A stretch of 64,000 bases of DNA from Chitinophaga ginsengisegetis (GCF_900168065.1 NZ_FUZZ01000002.1:620001-684000); one strand, 5' to 3'; counted from the stretch's first letter, positions 8,173-17,296 are shown. Numbers and translations: made by a program. Notes: generated from the sequence alone by a model not told the origin.

Positions 8173-9318
8173 TTAGCTGTTAAGATTAAAAACCATCGCT
8201 GCATTGCATCCACCGAAACCTGATACTGTTTTCAGGAAGTGGCGGGATGTTTTTTGCAGCAGGGTATTATGAACATTCACCGGCATACTCACACCGGGTA
8301 TTTCAAATCCTTTTGTTGGCAATACCACACCGGCTTTCATGGCCTGCATGCTGATAATTGCTTCTATGAGTCCGGCGGCGCCCAGCGTATGGCCGTAATA
8401 GCCTTTCAGGCTGTTTACCGGCAGGGCTGCCAGTCCGGCGTGATGCAGTGCTTTCGCCTCCATTTCATCGTTGTACAGGGTAGCCGTGCCATGGGCCGAT
8501 ACAAATCCAATGTCCGCAGCAGTTAGTCCGCTGCCGTTTAGCGCCAGCTGCATCACTGCGGCCAGTTCTTCGCCGGTACGGGAAGGGCCGGAAATATGAT
8601 TGGCATCATTGCTGATGGCGCCTGCGCCCAATGAAAAAAGCGCATCCCCTTTTTCCCGGCTGAGGATCACGGTGGCAGCGCCTTCTCCCAGCGTAACGCC
8701 TGTTCTGTTGGCATCGAACGGCTTACAGGGCACTGCGCTTACTGCCTGGAACGACTGAAACCCGGATAATACAAAGCGGGTCAATACATCTGCGCCGGTC
8801 ACCACTACATGATCATAACGTCCTGATTGAATGAGCCGTTTGCCGGTTAAAATGGCTACCAGCCCTGAAATGCAGGCACTGCTGATCACCAGCGGTTCAT
8901 TGGCCGCATTAAAATGAGCGGCCACTTTCTTTGCAGTGGTGTACAGCTGCATGTTGGCCAGTGGTGGTACGGCGCCTTCAGGTTGCTGCTCCAGCAGTTC
9001 AATATTTCCTTTTGTAGTGGAAATAATGAAGCCGGTGCGTGCATCTGTGAGCGTAACAGCAGTTTGTTGCAAAGCCGATTGTATAGAAGCAACCAGCAGC
9101 TGCTCAAACCGCGTGTATCCTTTTACGTTAGCGTTTGCCGTAAAGGCGTCCAGTTGTGCAGGCGTTGTGATAGCGCCATAAAACGGAGCAGCGGCATAGG
9201 CGGCATTGTTATGCTGCGCTATGCCACTGTTGCCAGATAAAACCTGGTCAAAATTTTCCCGGGTAGTACTGCCAAGAGGCCCCACAATATTATCTGCTAC
9301 TACATACACCTGTTGCAT
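8173..9318 (-). CDS. Beta-ketoacyl-ACP synthase, intact triad
   Basis: A 381-residue ketosynthase. The nucleophile is Cys149 (ISSACISGLVA), and the catalytic histidines are His276 (SAHGTATLYND) and His310 (LKGYYGHTLGAAG). The Cys context (SACISG rather than TACSSG) is slightly atypical, but all three catalytic residues are present. It is the second active condensing enzyme of the pigment operon. It follows the thioesterase gene after 12 bp and precedes the methyltransferase. It could perform initiation or later elongation cycles. Confidence 0.82.
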   Translation of the reverse strand: MQQVYVVADNIVGPLGSTTRENFDQVLSGNSGIAQHNNAAYAAAPFYGAITTPAQLDAFTANANVKGYTRFEQLLVASIQSALQQTAVTLTDARTGFIISTTKGNIELLEQQPEGAVPPLANMQLYTTAKKVAAHFNAANEPLVISSACISGLVAILTGKRLIQSGRYDHVVVTGADVLTRFVLSGFQSFQAVSAVPCKPFDANRTGVTLGEGAATVILSREKGDALFSLGAGAISNDANHISGPSRTGEELAAVMQLALNGSGLTAADIGFVSAHGTATLYNDEMEAKALHHAGLAALPVNSLKGYYGHTLGAAGLIEAIISMQAMKAGVVLPTKGFEIPGVSMPVNVHNTLLQKTSRHFLKTVSGFGGCNAAMVFNLNS

Positions 9319-9330
9319 AATACCCTTTGG

Positions 9331-9750
9331 TTATACCAGTCCGTGCTTTTTTTTCCATTCACTAAAAAAAGGAGGAGCAATCAATTGCAGAGATGAAGTT
9401 TCCTTGTCCAGGAATACCTGTACGGAAGAACCCTTTGCTACTATTTCTCCTGTGGCAGGATTGGTAAGGATGTATTCAAATTTTATTTTTGCTGCCAGGT
9501 CGTCCACATACCTTGTTTCTACTATTACCCTGTCGCCGTAGCGCAAAGAGCGTTTGTAATCACATTGTACATTTACTACCGGTACAGTGAATCCTTCTTC
9601 AAAAATATCCAGGTATCTGAGCCCGTATTTTTCTCCGAAAGCTTCCCTGCCGTCTTCAAAATACCGCACATAATGCCCGTGCCATACTATTCCCAGCGGA
9701 TCTGCTTCATTAAATCTTATCAGTATGTTGGTGCATTCAGTCAGTATCAT
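9331..9750 (-). CDS. Acyl-CoA/ACP thioesterase, hotdog fold (YbgC/4HBT-like)
   Basis: A 139-residue single-hotdog protein. It has the YbgC/4-hydroxybenzoyl-CoA thioesterase signature FNEADPLGIVWHGHYVRYFE near residues 13-32, including the catalytic Asp. It would hydrolyse an acyl thioester, for instance to release a finished polyene acid or to edit stalled chains. Such a thioesterase is a regular member of aryl-polyene and flexirubin clusters. It lies 3 bp from the upstream unknown secreted-protein gene and 12 bp from the downstream ketosynthase gene. Confidence 0.8.
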   Translation of the reverse strand: MILTECTNILIRFNEADPLGIVWHGHYVRYFEDGREAFGEKYGLRYLDIFEEGFTVPVVNVQCDYKRSLRYGDRVIVETRYVDDLAAKIKFEYILTNPATGEIVAKGSSVQVFLDKETSSLQLIAPPFFSEWKKKHGLV

Positions 9751-9753
9751 AAT

Positions 9754-10512
9754 TTATCCTTTCTTCTTTGGTTTCTTTGTTGCAGGCGTTGTTGTACCGG
9801 CGGCTTTTGTTTCTTTCTTTGCTGCGGGTGCCGCTACTACCGGTTTTGGTTCTTCCGGATCTTTGGCTTCAGCGTATTTTGTTTTCAGTTTGCTGTAGTC
9901 GTCGTCGATATCATCCAGCACACTCTTAATAGTAGCCAGCCAGTAGTTGCGCCATGCGAAGCTCCATTTCTGGCCTTTACCTACATAACGTTCTGTGAGC
10001 AGTACATTTTTCTTGTCCATGTCAAAAATGGCCAGCCACATAGAGGCACTTTTGCTGGTTTTGCTCATGCCTTCCATTACCAGCATTACGCCGATTCCAT
10101 GTTTTCCGGTAAAATCGTACGATTTCACCACTTTGACAATGTCTTCCGGTTTAAGACGTTCAAAGTCGGAAGATTCATCAGATTTCAGCGCATCTTTATT
10201 GATGGCTTCATTGCGTTTGTTCACCAAACCAATACTGGTGTTGTATTTATCGCGGTGAAGTGCGCCTGGTACATCGTACTTCTTTTGTTCGTTCACAATT
10301 ACCTGGTTAAGGGCAGTAAACTCATGGTCTACGATGGCGTCTGTTTTAGCGGCGGCATCACCCAACAGTTTGGCTTGTGTAAAATCCACACCCAGCCAGG
10401 TAAAGGAAGAATCTTTGTTGTCCAGGAAGTTCTTCAGTGTTTGAGCATTTGCTGTCATAGCCATCATGCTCAACATCAGCAACGGAAGTGCAATTAATTT
10501 TCTGCAGTTCAT
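9754..10512 (-). CDS. Exported protein of unknown function in the pigment operon
   Basis: A 252-residue protein I cannot assign to a family. A signal peptide is clear (residues 1-23, ending MAMTANAQ). The mature part has a predicted soluble domain (VKVVKSYDFTGKHGIGVMLV, MWLAIFDMDKKNVLL). The tail from about 218 is low-complexity, rich in Pro, Ala and Lys, and ends PATKKPKKKG. It lies between the two hotdog genes with gaps of 6 and 3 bp, so it is co-transcribed with pigment synthesis. A basic tail on a periplasmic protein could bind lipopolysaccharide or peptidoglycan, but that is speculation. Confidence 0.7.
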   Translation of the reverse strand: MNCRKLIALPLLMLSMMAMTANAQTLKNFLDNKDSSFTWLGVDFTQAKLLGDAAAKTDAIVDHEFTALNQVIVNEQKKYDVPGALHRDKYNTSIGLVNKRNEAINKDALKSDESSDFERLKPEDIVKVVKSYDFTGKHGIGVMLVMEGMSKTSKSASMWLAIFDMDKKNVLLTERYVGKGQKWSFAWRNYWLATIKSVLDDIDDDYSKLKTKYAEAKDPEEPKPVVAAPAAKKETKAAGTTTPATKKPKKKG

Positions 10513-10518
10513 GTGTGA

Positions 10519-10950
10519 TTAAATTTGGGGATTGATGAATATTTTCATTTCGCATTGTGCCATCAGGCGGCCGTCAAACATCACTTTGCCGGTTACCATA
10601 GTGGCATTAAATACTTCACCGCCGATTTCGGTGGTTGTTTCTATCATTTGTCCTGCCGGCGGCAGCTCCAGTATTTCCAGGTCTTTTACAGCGCCAATAA
10701 ACCCCAGGGGAACGGGGGTATTCTGTTGTTTGGCGATATAGCCGATGCGGGCAGCGGCGGTTTGTGCAATATTTTCCATCAGGCCGGGTGCGGTGAGCAC
10801 TCCATTTTCCACAAAAATATTATCTGGTGCTATGTGAAGACCGGTACGGGTTACGGGGCCATCTACAGCCAGGATTCCACTGATCATCACAATGGGAGTA
10901 CGCTGGGGAATATAGGCGGTGATATCGTCTGAATGAATAAACATCTGCAC
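10519..10950 (-). CDS. Hotdog-fold 3-hydroxyacyl-ACP dehydratase-like protein (ApeP-like)
   Basis: A 143-residue hotdog protein. It has PQRTPIVMISGILA near residue 15 and the helix VLTAPGLMENIAQTAAARIG near 51, as in the FabZ/FabA-like dehydratases of aryl-polyene clusters. The G-HFP loop of FabZ is absent, and the active His seems replaced (QRTP instead of HRxP). It may therefore need a partner. The dehydratase at 225-584 keeps the His loop and is the natural candidate for a heterodimer. A 69-bp gap separates it from the upstream acyltransferase. Confidence 0.72.
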   Translation of the reverse strand: MQMFIHSDDITAYIPQRTPIVMISGILAVDGPVTRTGLHIAPDNIFVENGVLTAPGLMENIAQTAAARIGYIAKQQNTPVPLGFIGAVKDLEILELPPAGQMIETTTEIGGEVFNATMVTGKVMFDGRLMAQCEMKIFINPQI

Positions 10951-11019
10951 AAGTTATTATTAAATATGAAACACGAAATAAATAGAATTATACGAAATTA
11001 TTAACAGTAAAAACACGCA

Positions 11020-11895
11020 TTATTCCCAAAAATCGTAATAATTGAACCATTGTACCGGGTAACGGTATACTTTTTCTTCCACATGATGCACAAAATCCTG
11101 CAGGGCGGTTTCTACTCCCTGGTTACGCCGGCCGTGGTACGAGCGGGGTTCTGTGGCAAAAAAATGATAATGGGTAGACGATTCCTTAAAGGCAAATACT
11201 ACGGAAACCGGCACCCGGAAGGTGGCGGCCAGCAGGAAAGGACCCAGTGGAAAACGGGCATCCTGGCCCAAAAAAGGAACCGTTACGGTTTTATTGCCCG
11301 GCAGGAACCGGTCGGCATGCATACACACCAGCTCCTTATTACTCAATGCTTCATTGATAGCATAAATATGCGACAGGTCATCCTTGATCACGATAACATT
11401 CATGTTCCGGTCGCCCGTAATACCGGACAGGTAATCTTTGATCCGCTGGTGTTCGCCGTCGAACATCACAATATTGATACGGGTTTGGAGGCGCTTGAAC
11501 AAATGACCGGCTACTTCCCAGTTACCCACATGTGCGCTCAAAAGGATGCCGCCTTTACCGCCGGCAATCATTTCACGTAAATGATGTTCTCCCTCAAACT
11601 CAAAGGTGAATTTATTGGACATGTCTGCCATCACCACTACCTTATCGATCAGTGTTTGGCCAAATACATGATAATTCCGGTATAAACTGAGCAACGCGCG
11701 GCCCCTGCTATAACCAATTTTTGTACGGAGATAATGATAGACAGGTTTTGAGGAACTCCAGGAAAATGCAAAAAAATAGAAGGCTACAAATCTCAGCAAC
11801 ATATACGCAGGCACCACCCCTCCATGCTTCAACAGGAAAACAAAACAACTATATCCGAACTTACTCCCCTTAGATTTTCCTTGCCAGGAAGGCAT
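11020..11895 (-). CDS. LpxL/HtrB-like lauroyl acyltransferase family protein
   Basis: A 291-residue membrane-associated acyltransferase. A hydrophobic N-terminal segment lies at about 28-50. The HX4E catalytic motif is HVGNWE near residue 120 in LLSAHVGNWEVAGHLF, followed by CMHADRFLPG. LpxL enzymes move acyl chains from ACP to lipid A. In aryl-polyene and flexirubin clusters the homologue is believed to transfer the polyene acyl chain to its acceptor, for flexirubin the dialkylresorcinol. The ATG overlaps the ACP stop by 1 nt (TAATG), suggesting coupling with that ACP as acyl donor. Confidence 0.82.
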   Translation of the reverse strand: MPSWQGKSKGSKFGYSCFVFLLKHGGVVPAYMLLRFVAFYFFAFSWSSSKPVYHYLRTKIGYSRGRALLSLYRNYHVFGQTLIDKVVVMADMSNKFTFEFEGEHHLREMIAGGKGGILLSAHVGNWEVAGHLFKRLQTRINIVMFDGEHQRIKDYLSGITGDRNMNVIVIKDDLSHIYAINEALSNKELVCMHADRFLPGNKTVTVPFLGQDARFPLGPFLLAATFRVPVSVVFAFKESSTHYHFFATEPRSYHGRRNQGVETALQDFVHHVEEKVYRYPVQWFNYYDFWE

Positions 11896-12152
11896 TATAC
11901 CAGTTCTTTTTGTTGTACACGAGTGGCTACATAGTTGTAGAAATCCTGGAAGGTGACAATAGCCTGGAACTCTTCAGGATTTACTTTAAATCCGAAGTTA
12001 TCTTCTATTACTACCACCATGTCGATATAATCCAAACTATCCAGATCCAGTGTGGATTTCATGTTTGCTTCCGGCGTGATGGCTTCAGGGTTTGCTTCAA
12101 ACTCCTCTACCAGAAACTTATTCGTAACAGTTATTATCTCTCTAATGTCCAT
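11895..12152 (-). CDS. Acyl carrier protein
   Basis: An 85-residue carrier protein. The modified Ser39 lies in the motif LDLDSLDYIDM, followed by VVIEDNFGFKV. It overlaps the acyltransferase gene by 1 nt, which suggests it delivers the acyl chain to that enzyme. The gap of 95 bp to the upstream ketosynthase gene is one of the longest inside the operon. It holds an isolated match to the Bacteroidota -7 element but no good -33 element. Confidence 0.85.
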   Translation of the reverse strand: MDIREIITVTNKFLVEEFEANPEAITPEANMKSTLDLDSLDYIDMVVVIEDNFGFKVNPEEFQAIVTFQDFYNYVATRVQQKELV

Positions 12153-12247
12153 AAAAGTGTGAAATCAGATATAGGTCGGTTAATAATTTGTGTTTATTCA
12201 GTCTATTGGTCAGCTAATCCTATTCCGAGCGCCAAAGTTAAGGATAT

Positions 12248-13474
12248 TTATTTTCCATTCCACCCCCTTACTATCAGGGATGAATTTGTTCCTCCAAAGC
12301 CAAAAGAATTTGACAAAAATATATTAAAATTTTTATTAATTGTACTGGTTACAATATTTAACCTGGCGGCATCCTCATCAGGGTTATCCAGGTTGATATT
12401 GGGGGCAATAAAGCCATGCTGCATCATAAGCATGGAATATACAATTTCACTGGCGCCCGCCATCCAGCATTCGTGGCCGGTCATGGACTTGGTGGAGCTT
12501 ACGTAGGGCCGTGAAGCGCCAAACACTTCATGAATCGCTTTGGCCTCGCTGGCATCACCGGCGGCGGTGGAGGTGGCGTGTGCGTTGATATACTCTATAT
12601 CGCCCGGCTGCAAACCGGCATCCTGCAGAGCTATCTGCAGGGATCTTACAGGTCCGTCTACAGTTGGATTGGAAATATGCGCGCCATTGGAGGAAAAGCC
12701 GTATCCCAGCACTTCGCCTAAAATTGTGGCGCCCCTGCGCTGTGCAGATTCCAGGCTTTCCAGGATCACAGTGGCAGCGCCGCCGCTGGGTACCAGTCCA
12801 TCCCGGTCGCGGTCAAATGGCCTGGAAGCGCGGGTAGGATCTCCTTCCCTCACAGAAAATGCGGCAATGGCATCAAAATTTCCCATCGCATACACATTTA
12901 CTTCCTGTGCGCCACCGCAGATTACAGCATCCTGCATACCGTTCCGGATAAACATATATCCGAGCCCGATAGCATGTGAGCCGCTGGCGCAGGCCGCGCT
13001 TACGGTGAAGTTTACGCCCCTGAGCTTAAAAATAGTAGCCAGGTTCATATTCACCGTGGAGTTCATGGTCTGGAAAACAGATCCGGAACCCACCAGCATC
13101 GTATCTTTTTTAGCCCGCATCACATCATTGGCTTCTACCACCGGTTTTGCGGAGCTGTCGTTGCCATATAAAAGTCCTATCGGTGTGGAGTCAATATATT
13201 CAGGTGTCATGCCTGCCTGTGCGAGGGCTTCACGGGTAGCCATGTAGGCAAATTCCGCCTGTTCCGGCATCATGAGCCTTGCCCGGCGATCCAGCAACCC
13301 TTTGAGTTCAGGTCTTTCTATATACCCGGTCAGCCCGGAACGGTAGCCAAATGTTTTTCTTTCGGGATCCAGTACAATACCGGATTTGCCCTGATACAAT
13401 GAATCTTTTACTTCCTGCATATCCTTTCCGATGCAGGAATAAATTCCCATCCCAGTGATCACTACTCTGTTCAT
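12248..13474 (-). CDS. Beta-ketoacyl-ACP synthase (FabF-like), intact triad
   Basis: A 408-residue condensing enzyme. The nucleophile is Cys162 (SAACASGSHAIG), and the catalytic histidines are His299 (NAHATSTAAGD) and His334 (KSMTGHECWMAG). The HEC after the second catalytic His is unusual, where most FabF have HTLG or HLLG. Together with NAHATST it marks the FabB/FabF-like aryl-polyene clade. It lies 49 bp downstream of the FabG-like gene and is the first ketosynthase transcribed in the operon. Confidence 0.85.
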   Translation of the reverse strand: MNRVVITGMGIYSCIGKDMQEVKDSLYQGKSGIVLDPERKTFGYRSGLTGYIERPELKGLLDRRARLMMPEQAEFAYMATREALAQAGMTPEYIDSTPIGLLYGNDSSAKPVVEANDVMRAKKDTMLVGSGSVFQTMNSTVNMNLATIFKLRGVNFTVSAACASGSHAIGLGYMFIRNGMQDAVICGGAQEVNVYAMGNFDAIAAFSVREGDPTRASRPFDRDRDGLVPSGGAATVILESLESAQRRGATILGEVLGYGFSSNGAHISNPTVDGPVRSLQIALQDAGLQPGDIEYINAHATSTAAGDASEAKAIHEVFGASRPYVSSTKSMTGHECWMAGASEIVYSMLMMQHGFIAPNINLDNPDEDAARLNIVTSTINKNFNIFLSNSFGFGGTNSSLIVRGWNGK

Positions 13475-13523
13475 AGCTCTTAGCTTTTAGCGGTTAGCCT
13501 ATAGCCCAGTTATATTGACGTTA

Positions 13524-14252
13524 TTAAGTGTGCAGCCCCCCATTGATGTTTAAAATTTCCCCGGTAATATAACCTGCGGACCTGGAAGCCAGGAAGGCCA
13601 CTGCATCCGCCACCTCTTCGGCGGTGCCAAAGCGGTTCATGGGAACCTGTGCTGCCAGCTCTTTTTCATTAAGCTCGGCGGTCATATCTGTTCTGATGAA
13701 ACCGGGCGCAACGGCGTTCACCGTTACCCCTCTTTTGGCAACTTCCTGTGCCAGTGCCTTTGTAGCGCCAATTACCCCTGCTTTGGCGGCAGAGTAGTTG
13801 GTTTGACCGGGTAACCCCTTGATACCGGACAGCGATACCATGTTAATGATACGCCCGTAACGTTTCAGCAACATGCCGTTCAGCACCTGCTTGGTTACGT
13901 TGAAAAATCCGTTCAAACTGATATTGAGTACATTGCTCCATTGCGCCTCATTCATCCAGAACATCAGGGAATCTTCCCGGATGCCCGCATTATTCACCAG
14001 TACTTCTATCTGTTGTTCTTTATTATTTTCTACCCAGCTCCCCAATACCTGTTGCACTTCGGCGGCATCGCCTACGTTAAACGGCATCAGTTCACCGGTA
14101 CTGCCTTTTGCTTTTACTGCCTCCAGCGTTTCCAGCGCTGCAGCCTCATTTCCTTTGTAGTTGATCAGCACATGATAGCCTGCTTCGGCCATTTTAATAC
14201 ATACTGCCCTGCCTATGCCCCTGGACCCTCCTGTTACTAATGCACATTTCAT
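13524..14252 (-). CDS. 3-oxoacyl-ACP reductase, FabG-like SDR
   Basis: A 242-residue short-chain dehydrogenase. It has the NADP-binding motif TGGSRGIGRA at residues 7-16, NNAG at 87-90, and the catalytic Ser140, Tyr153 and Lys157 (YSAAK). It reduces 3-ketoacyl-ACP to 3-hydroxyacyl-ACP. Together with the ketosynthases and dehydratases, and with no enoyl reductase in the operon, this yields a conjugated polyene. It follows the ammonia-lyase gene after 48 bp. Confidence 0.88.
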   Translation of the reverse strand: MKCALVTGGSRGIGRAVCIKMAEAGYHVLINYKGNEAAALETLEAVKAKGSTGELMPFNVGDAAEVQQVLGSWVENNKEQQIEVLVNNAGIREDSLMFWMNEAQWSNVLNISLNGFFNVTKQVLNGMLLKRYGRIINMVSLSGIKGLPGQTNYSAAKAGVIGATKALAQEVAKRGVTVNAVAPGFIRTDMTAELNEKELAAQVPMNRFGTAEEVADAVAFLASRSAGYITGEILNINGGLHT

Positions 14253-14300
14253 GAATTACAAATTACGAATTACGAATGACGGCTAACCACAATTATTTGA

Positions 14301-15836
14301 TCAGAACTGAATCGGCATGTTCTTTATCAGGTACGCTTTAATTTGCTGAAGATCTTTATAGCGCGGGCTGTCCTCAATAAATTTAGGGAAAATTGCTCTC
14401 ACTTCCTGGTATACTTTGTGAGAGAATCCCGCCAAACGATCCTGGCAATTCAGATAATCCACCGCCTGTAATACTGTCATCACCTGTATAGCCAATACCT
14501 GGAAAGTATTCTCTATTACTTTGCTGGTCATGATAGCTGCGTTGGTTCCCATGCTCACAATATCCTGGTTATCGTTGTTGTTCGGAATACTGTGCACATA
14601 CATCGGGAACGACAAAGTCTGGTTTTCCGCCACGGTGGAGGTTGCCGTAAATTGCACTCCCTGCATTCCAAAATTGAAGCCAAGTTTGCCCAGGTTCATA
14701 AACGGCGGGAACTTGTGATTCAGCTTTTCGTTCAGCAGGTAGTTGAGTTGTCTTTCTGCCAGCATCGATAATTTGGTGATGGCTATCTTGATTTTATCCA
14801 TTTCCAGGGAGACATAATCGCCATGGAAATTTCCGCCGTGGAAAACGTTTTCCAGGTGATGATCCACCACGGGATTATCACTCACGGAATTCAGTTCCTG
14901 TACCACCAGCTTTTCTGCCTGTGCAAGGGTATCGTATACAGGACCCAGGATCTGCGGTACGCAGCGCAGGGAATAATACTCCTGTACTTTATCTTTAAAA
15001 ATTTCTTCTTCCAGTTCTTTATAAAGATGATCAGGGCGATGGCGGACCATTTTGCTGCCCTTGAGGATCTCCCGCATTTTGGCGGCAATCTGCTGCTGGC
15101 CTTCATGCTTTTTCACGGCATTCAGTTCGGCCGACAGGTGGTCGTCAAACGCTTCTACTATTTCATTGATCATGGCAGATAATACCACCGACCAGCCCAG
15201 CAGTTTCTTTGCTTCAATGAGGTTTACCAGCCCGATGCCCGTCATGGCGGAAGTACCGTTGATAATGGCCAGTCCTTCTCTCACGTGAATGCCTATAGGT
15301 TTCAGGTTCAGTTTAGCAAAAACATCTGCCGTAGGCTGATATTTATCTTCATACCATACCTCTCCTTCGCCGATCAGTACCAGCGCCAGATGGGCCAGCT
15401 GTACCAGGTCGCCGCTGGCGCCTACGCCACCATGCTCAAACACACACGGATATACGTTTTTATTGATCAGGTCTTTTAAAAGATGTACCACTTCCGGGTG
15501 AATACCGGAATGCGCCTGCATAAAGCTGCTCAAACGCGCTATCATCAGGGCTTTCGTATGCAACGGCGACATACAGTTGCCGGCGCCGGAGCTATGGCTG
15601 CGGATCAGGTTATACTGCAACTGGAAAGTATCTTCATCGCTGATGCGGTATTGGGCCATCGGACCAAAACCGGTGTTGATACCGTAAATCAGTTTCTTTG
15701 CCGAAAATTTTTCGAGGAATAGAAAACTAGCTTCCACCTGCTGCAAAGCCGCTGCTTCCAATGTCAGCTCTTCTCCGCCCAAAAGGACCCTGTACACTTC
15801 TTCCAGGGACAGTGCCTTACTTCCTATTGCAACCAT
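14301..15836 (-). CDS. Tyrosine ammonia-lyase (HAL/PAL family) of flexirubin biosynthesis
   Basis: A 511-residue MIO enzyme. Ala140-Ser141-Gly142 in GGVGASGDLVQLAHLAL cyclise to the MIO electrophile, and Tyr51 in YGINTGFG is the catalytic tyrosine. The sequence closely resembles the Flavobacterium johnsoniae tyrosine ammonia-lyase as I recall it: GFGPMAQYRI, QLQYNLIRSHSSG, and YVHSIPNNNDNQDIVSMGTN are shared. It deaminates L-tyrosine to p-coumarate, the aryl starter of flexirubins. It is the first gene after the operon promoter, so starter supply and chain building are switched on together. Histidase is the alternative family member; context and motifs favour tyrosine. Confidence 0.9.
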   Translation of the reverse strand: MVAIGSKALSLEEVYRVLLGGEELTLEAAALQQVEASFLFLEKFSAKKLIYGINTGFGPMAQYRISDEDTFQLQYNLIRSHSSGAGNCMSPLHTKALMIARLSSFMQAHSGIHPEVVHLLKDLINKNVYPCVFEHGGVGASGDLVQLAHLALVLIGEGEVWYEDKYQPTADVFAKLNLKPIGIHVREGLAIINGTSAMTGIGLVNLIEAKKLLGWSVVLSAMINEIVEAFDDHLSAELNAVKKHEGQQQIAAKMREILKGSKMVRHRPDHLYKELEEEIFKDKVQEYYSLRCVPQILGPVYDTLAQAEKLVVQELNSVSDNPVVDHHLENVFHGGNFHGDYVSLEMDKIKIAITKLSMLAERQLNYLLNEKLNHKFPPFMNLGKLGFNFGMQGVQFTATSTVAENQTLSFPMYVHSIPNNNDNQDIVSMGTNAAIMTSKVIENTFQVLAIQVMTVLQAVDYLNCQDRLAGFSHKVYQEVRAIFPKFIEDSPRYKDLQQIKAYLIKNMPIQF

Positions 15837-15877
15837 TTTATCTTAAATTAAATTATTTGTATATGTAAAAAAGTGCT

Positions 15878-15908
15878 CAAAATTAGCATAAAGCTAGATT
15901 TATCCAAA
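15878..15908 (-). promoter_or_regulatory. Promoter of the pigment operon (-33/-7 Bacteroidota type)
   Basis: Read on the minus strand, TTTG (15908-15905) is followed by exactly 19 nt and then TAATTTTG (15885-15878). This is a full match to the Bacteroidota sigma consensus TTTG-N19-TAnnTTTG. The start of transcription should lie about 6 nt further on, giving a leader of roughly 35 nt before the ammonia-lyase ATG at 15836. No other equally good promoter was found inside the 20-gene block. Confidence 0.75.
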
Positions 15909-15980
15909 TAAATAACAACCCCACTCAACGAATTACGGGTAATTACGCATGCGGTTATTACTTATCGGGGGGGATCAAGC

Positions 15981-17273
15981 CTAATCTTCTTCTGTTGTTG
16001 TTGTTGGCGGTGTAACCAGTACTTTGTCGATACGATGCGCATCCATGTCCACTATTTCAAAAGTAAAATCTCTCCAGGAGAACTTCTCTCCTGTTTGCGG
16101 AATATGTTCCAGGTGATGCAGGATAAACCCTGCCAGCGTATCAAAATCCTGCTCAAACTCGGTCATCCAGTCTTCTTTATCAAATTCTTCCAGGAAATCA
16201 TAAAACGGGATCTGGGCATCTACCAGCCAGGTACCATCATCCCGGAGCACCATTTCGTAATCATCACTTTCAGCAGTTTCCGGCATATCGCCCACAATCG
16301 CTTCCAGGATATCATTCAGCGTGATCATTCCCAGGAAAGTGCCATATTCATCCACAATAAAAGCGGCGTGCAGGTGCGTTTCCTTAAACTTTTCCAGCAC
16401 CTGGTAAGCGGTATTGTTTTCCGGCACAAATAACGGCTTACGGATAATGTCAGTGATCGGGGTCGACTGTCCCGCTACGGAATACAGGTCCTTGATGGTA
16501 ATAAGTCCTTTAATACTGTCTATCTGCCCGTCGCACACCGGATATACCGAATGCAGGCTATCCAGGATGGTTTGCCGGTAGGTGGCGGGTTCATCATTGA
16601 TATCCAGCCAGGTAATATCGTTACGGTAAGTCATGAGCGAGGTAATATTACGGTCGCCCAGGTGGAATACCCTTTCTATGATCTCCTGTTCAGTTTCTTC
16701 AATGGCGCCAGAGCTGGTGCCTTCATTAATAATAGCTTTGATCTCTTCTTCCGTAACATGGGGTTCACCGGATTTAAGATTCAATAATTTTATCAGCGCC
16801 GCAGAAGACGCGGTTAATAACCAGATAAAGGGAAAGGTAAGCCAGGAAAGCACCTGCATAGGCTTGGCCATAAACTTGGCGATTGCTTCCGGTTTGGCCA
16901 GCCCGATACGTTTCGGCACCAGTTCTCCCAATACCATAGAAAAATAAGTGATCACCACTACAATAATAACAGTAGCCACCACACTGCTGTAAGGCTGTAT
17001 AACCGGAAAGGTGTTAAGCCAGGCCATCACATCTGTTTTGATGTTCTCGCCTGAATAAATACCCGTTAAGATGCCGATCAGGGTAATACCGATTTGCACG
17101 GTAGAAAGAAAGGTGTCCGGATTGTTGGCAAGCTTTAAAGCTGCCTTTGCTTTTTCATCCCCTTTATTGGCCTGGTTCTCCAATCGGATCTTCCGGGCCG
17201 AGACCAACGCTATCTCCGACATCGAGAAAAGGCCGTTCAATAAAATAAGGATGAGGATAATGACGACTTCCAT
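15981..17273 (-). CDS. CorC/HlyC-type membrane protein (CNNM domain, CBS pair, CorC_HlyC domain)
   Basis: A 430-residue protein. The N-terminal DUF21/CNNM membrane domain has about four hydrophobic segments up to residue 165 (IILILILLNGLFSMSEIALVSA, FLSTVQIGITLIGI). A CBS pair follows (about 205-335; DEYGTFLGMITLNDILEAIVG), then the C-terminal CorC_HlyC domain (FDTLAGFILHHL). Proteins of this layout are linked to Mg2+/Co2+ export or resistance; the haemolysin name is historical. It is the last gene of the operon that starts at 21399, with 23 bp to the ZIP gene. Two metal-transport-type genes adjacent to each other suggest metal homeostasis. Confidence 0.85.
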   Translation of the reverse strand: MEVVIILILILLNGLFSMSEIALVSARKIRLENQANKGDEKAKAALKLANNPDTFLSTVQIGITLIGILTGIYSGENIKTDVMAWLNTFPVIQPYSSVVATVIIVVVITYFSMVLGELVPKRIGLAKPEAIAKFMAKPMQVLSWLTFPFIWLLTASSAALIKLLNLKSGEPHVTEEEIKAIINEGTSSGAIEETEQEIIERVFHLGDRNITSLMTYRNDITWLDINDEPATYRQTILDSLHSVYPVCDGQIDSIKGLITIKDLYSVAGQSTPITDIIRKPLFVPENNTAYQVLEKFKETHLHAAFIVDEYGTFLGMITLNDILEAIVGDMPETAESDDYEMVLRDDGTWLVDAQIPFYDFLEEFDKEDWMTEFEQDFDTLAGFILHHLEHIPQTGEKFSWRDFTFEIVDMDAHRIDKVLVTPPTTTTEED

Positions 17274-17296
17274 ATATAAAGCCTAAAAATAAAAAA

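Noticed and set aside
9565..10497. A 310-codon open frame on the plus strand
   Set aside because: Phe/Tyr/Cys-rich translation opposite the thioesterase and unknown exported-protein genes; typical antisense shadow.
12233..12240. Exact -7 element TAACTTTG (minus strand) inside the pigment operon, before the second ACP gene
   Set aside because: No TTTG within 17-23 nt upstream, so I did not list it as a promoter; an internal start remains possible.
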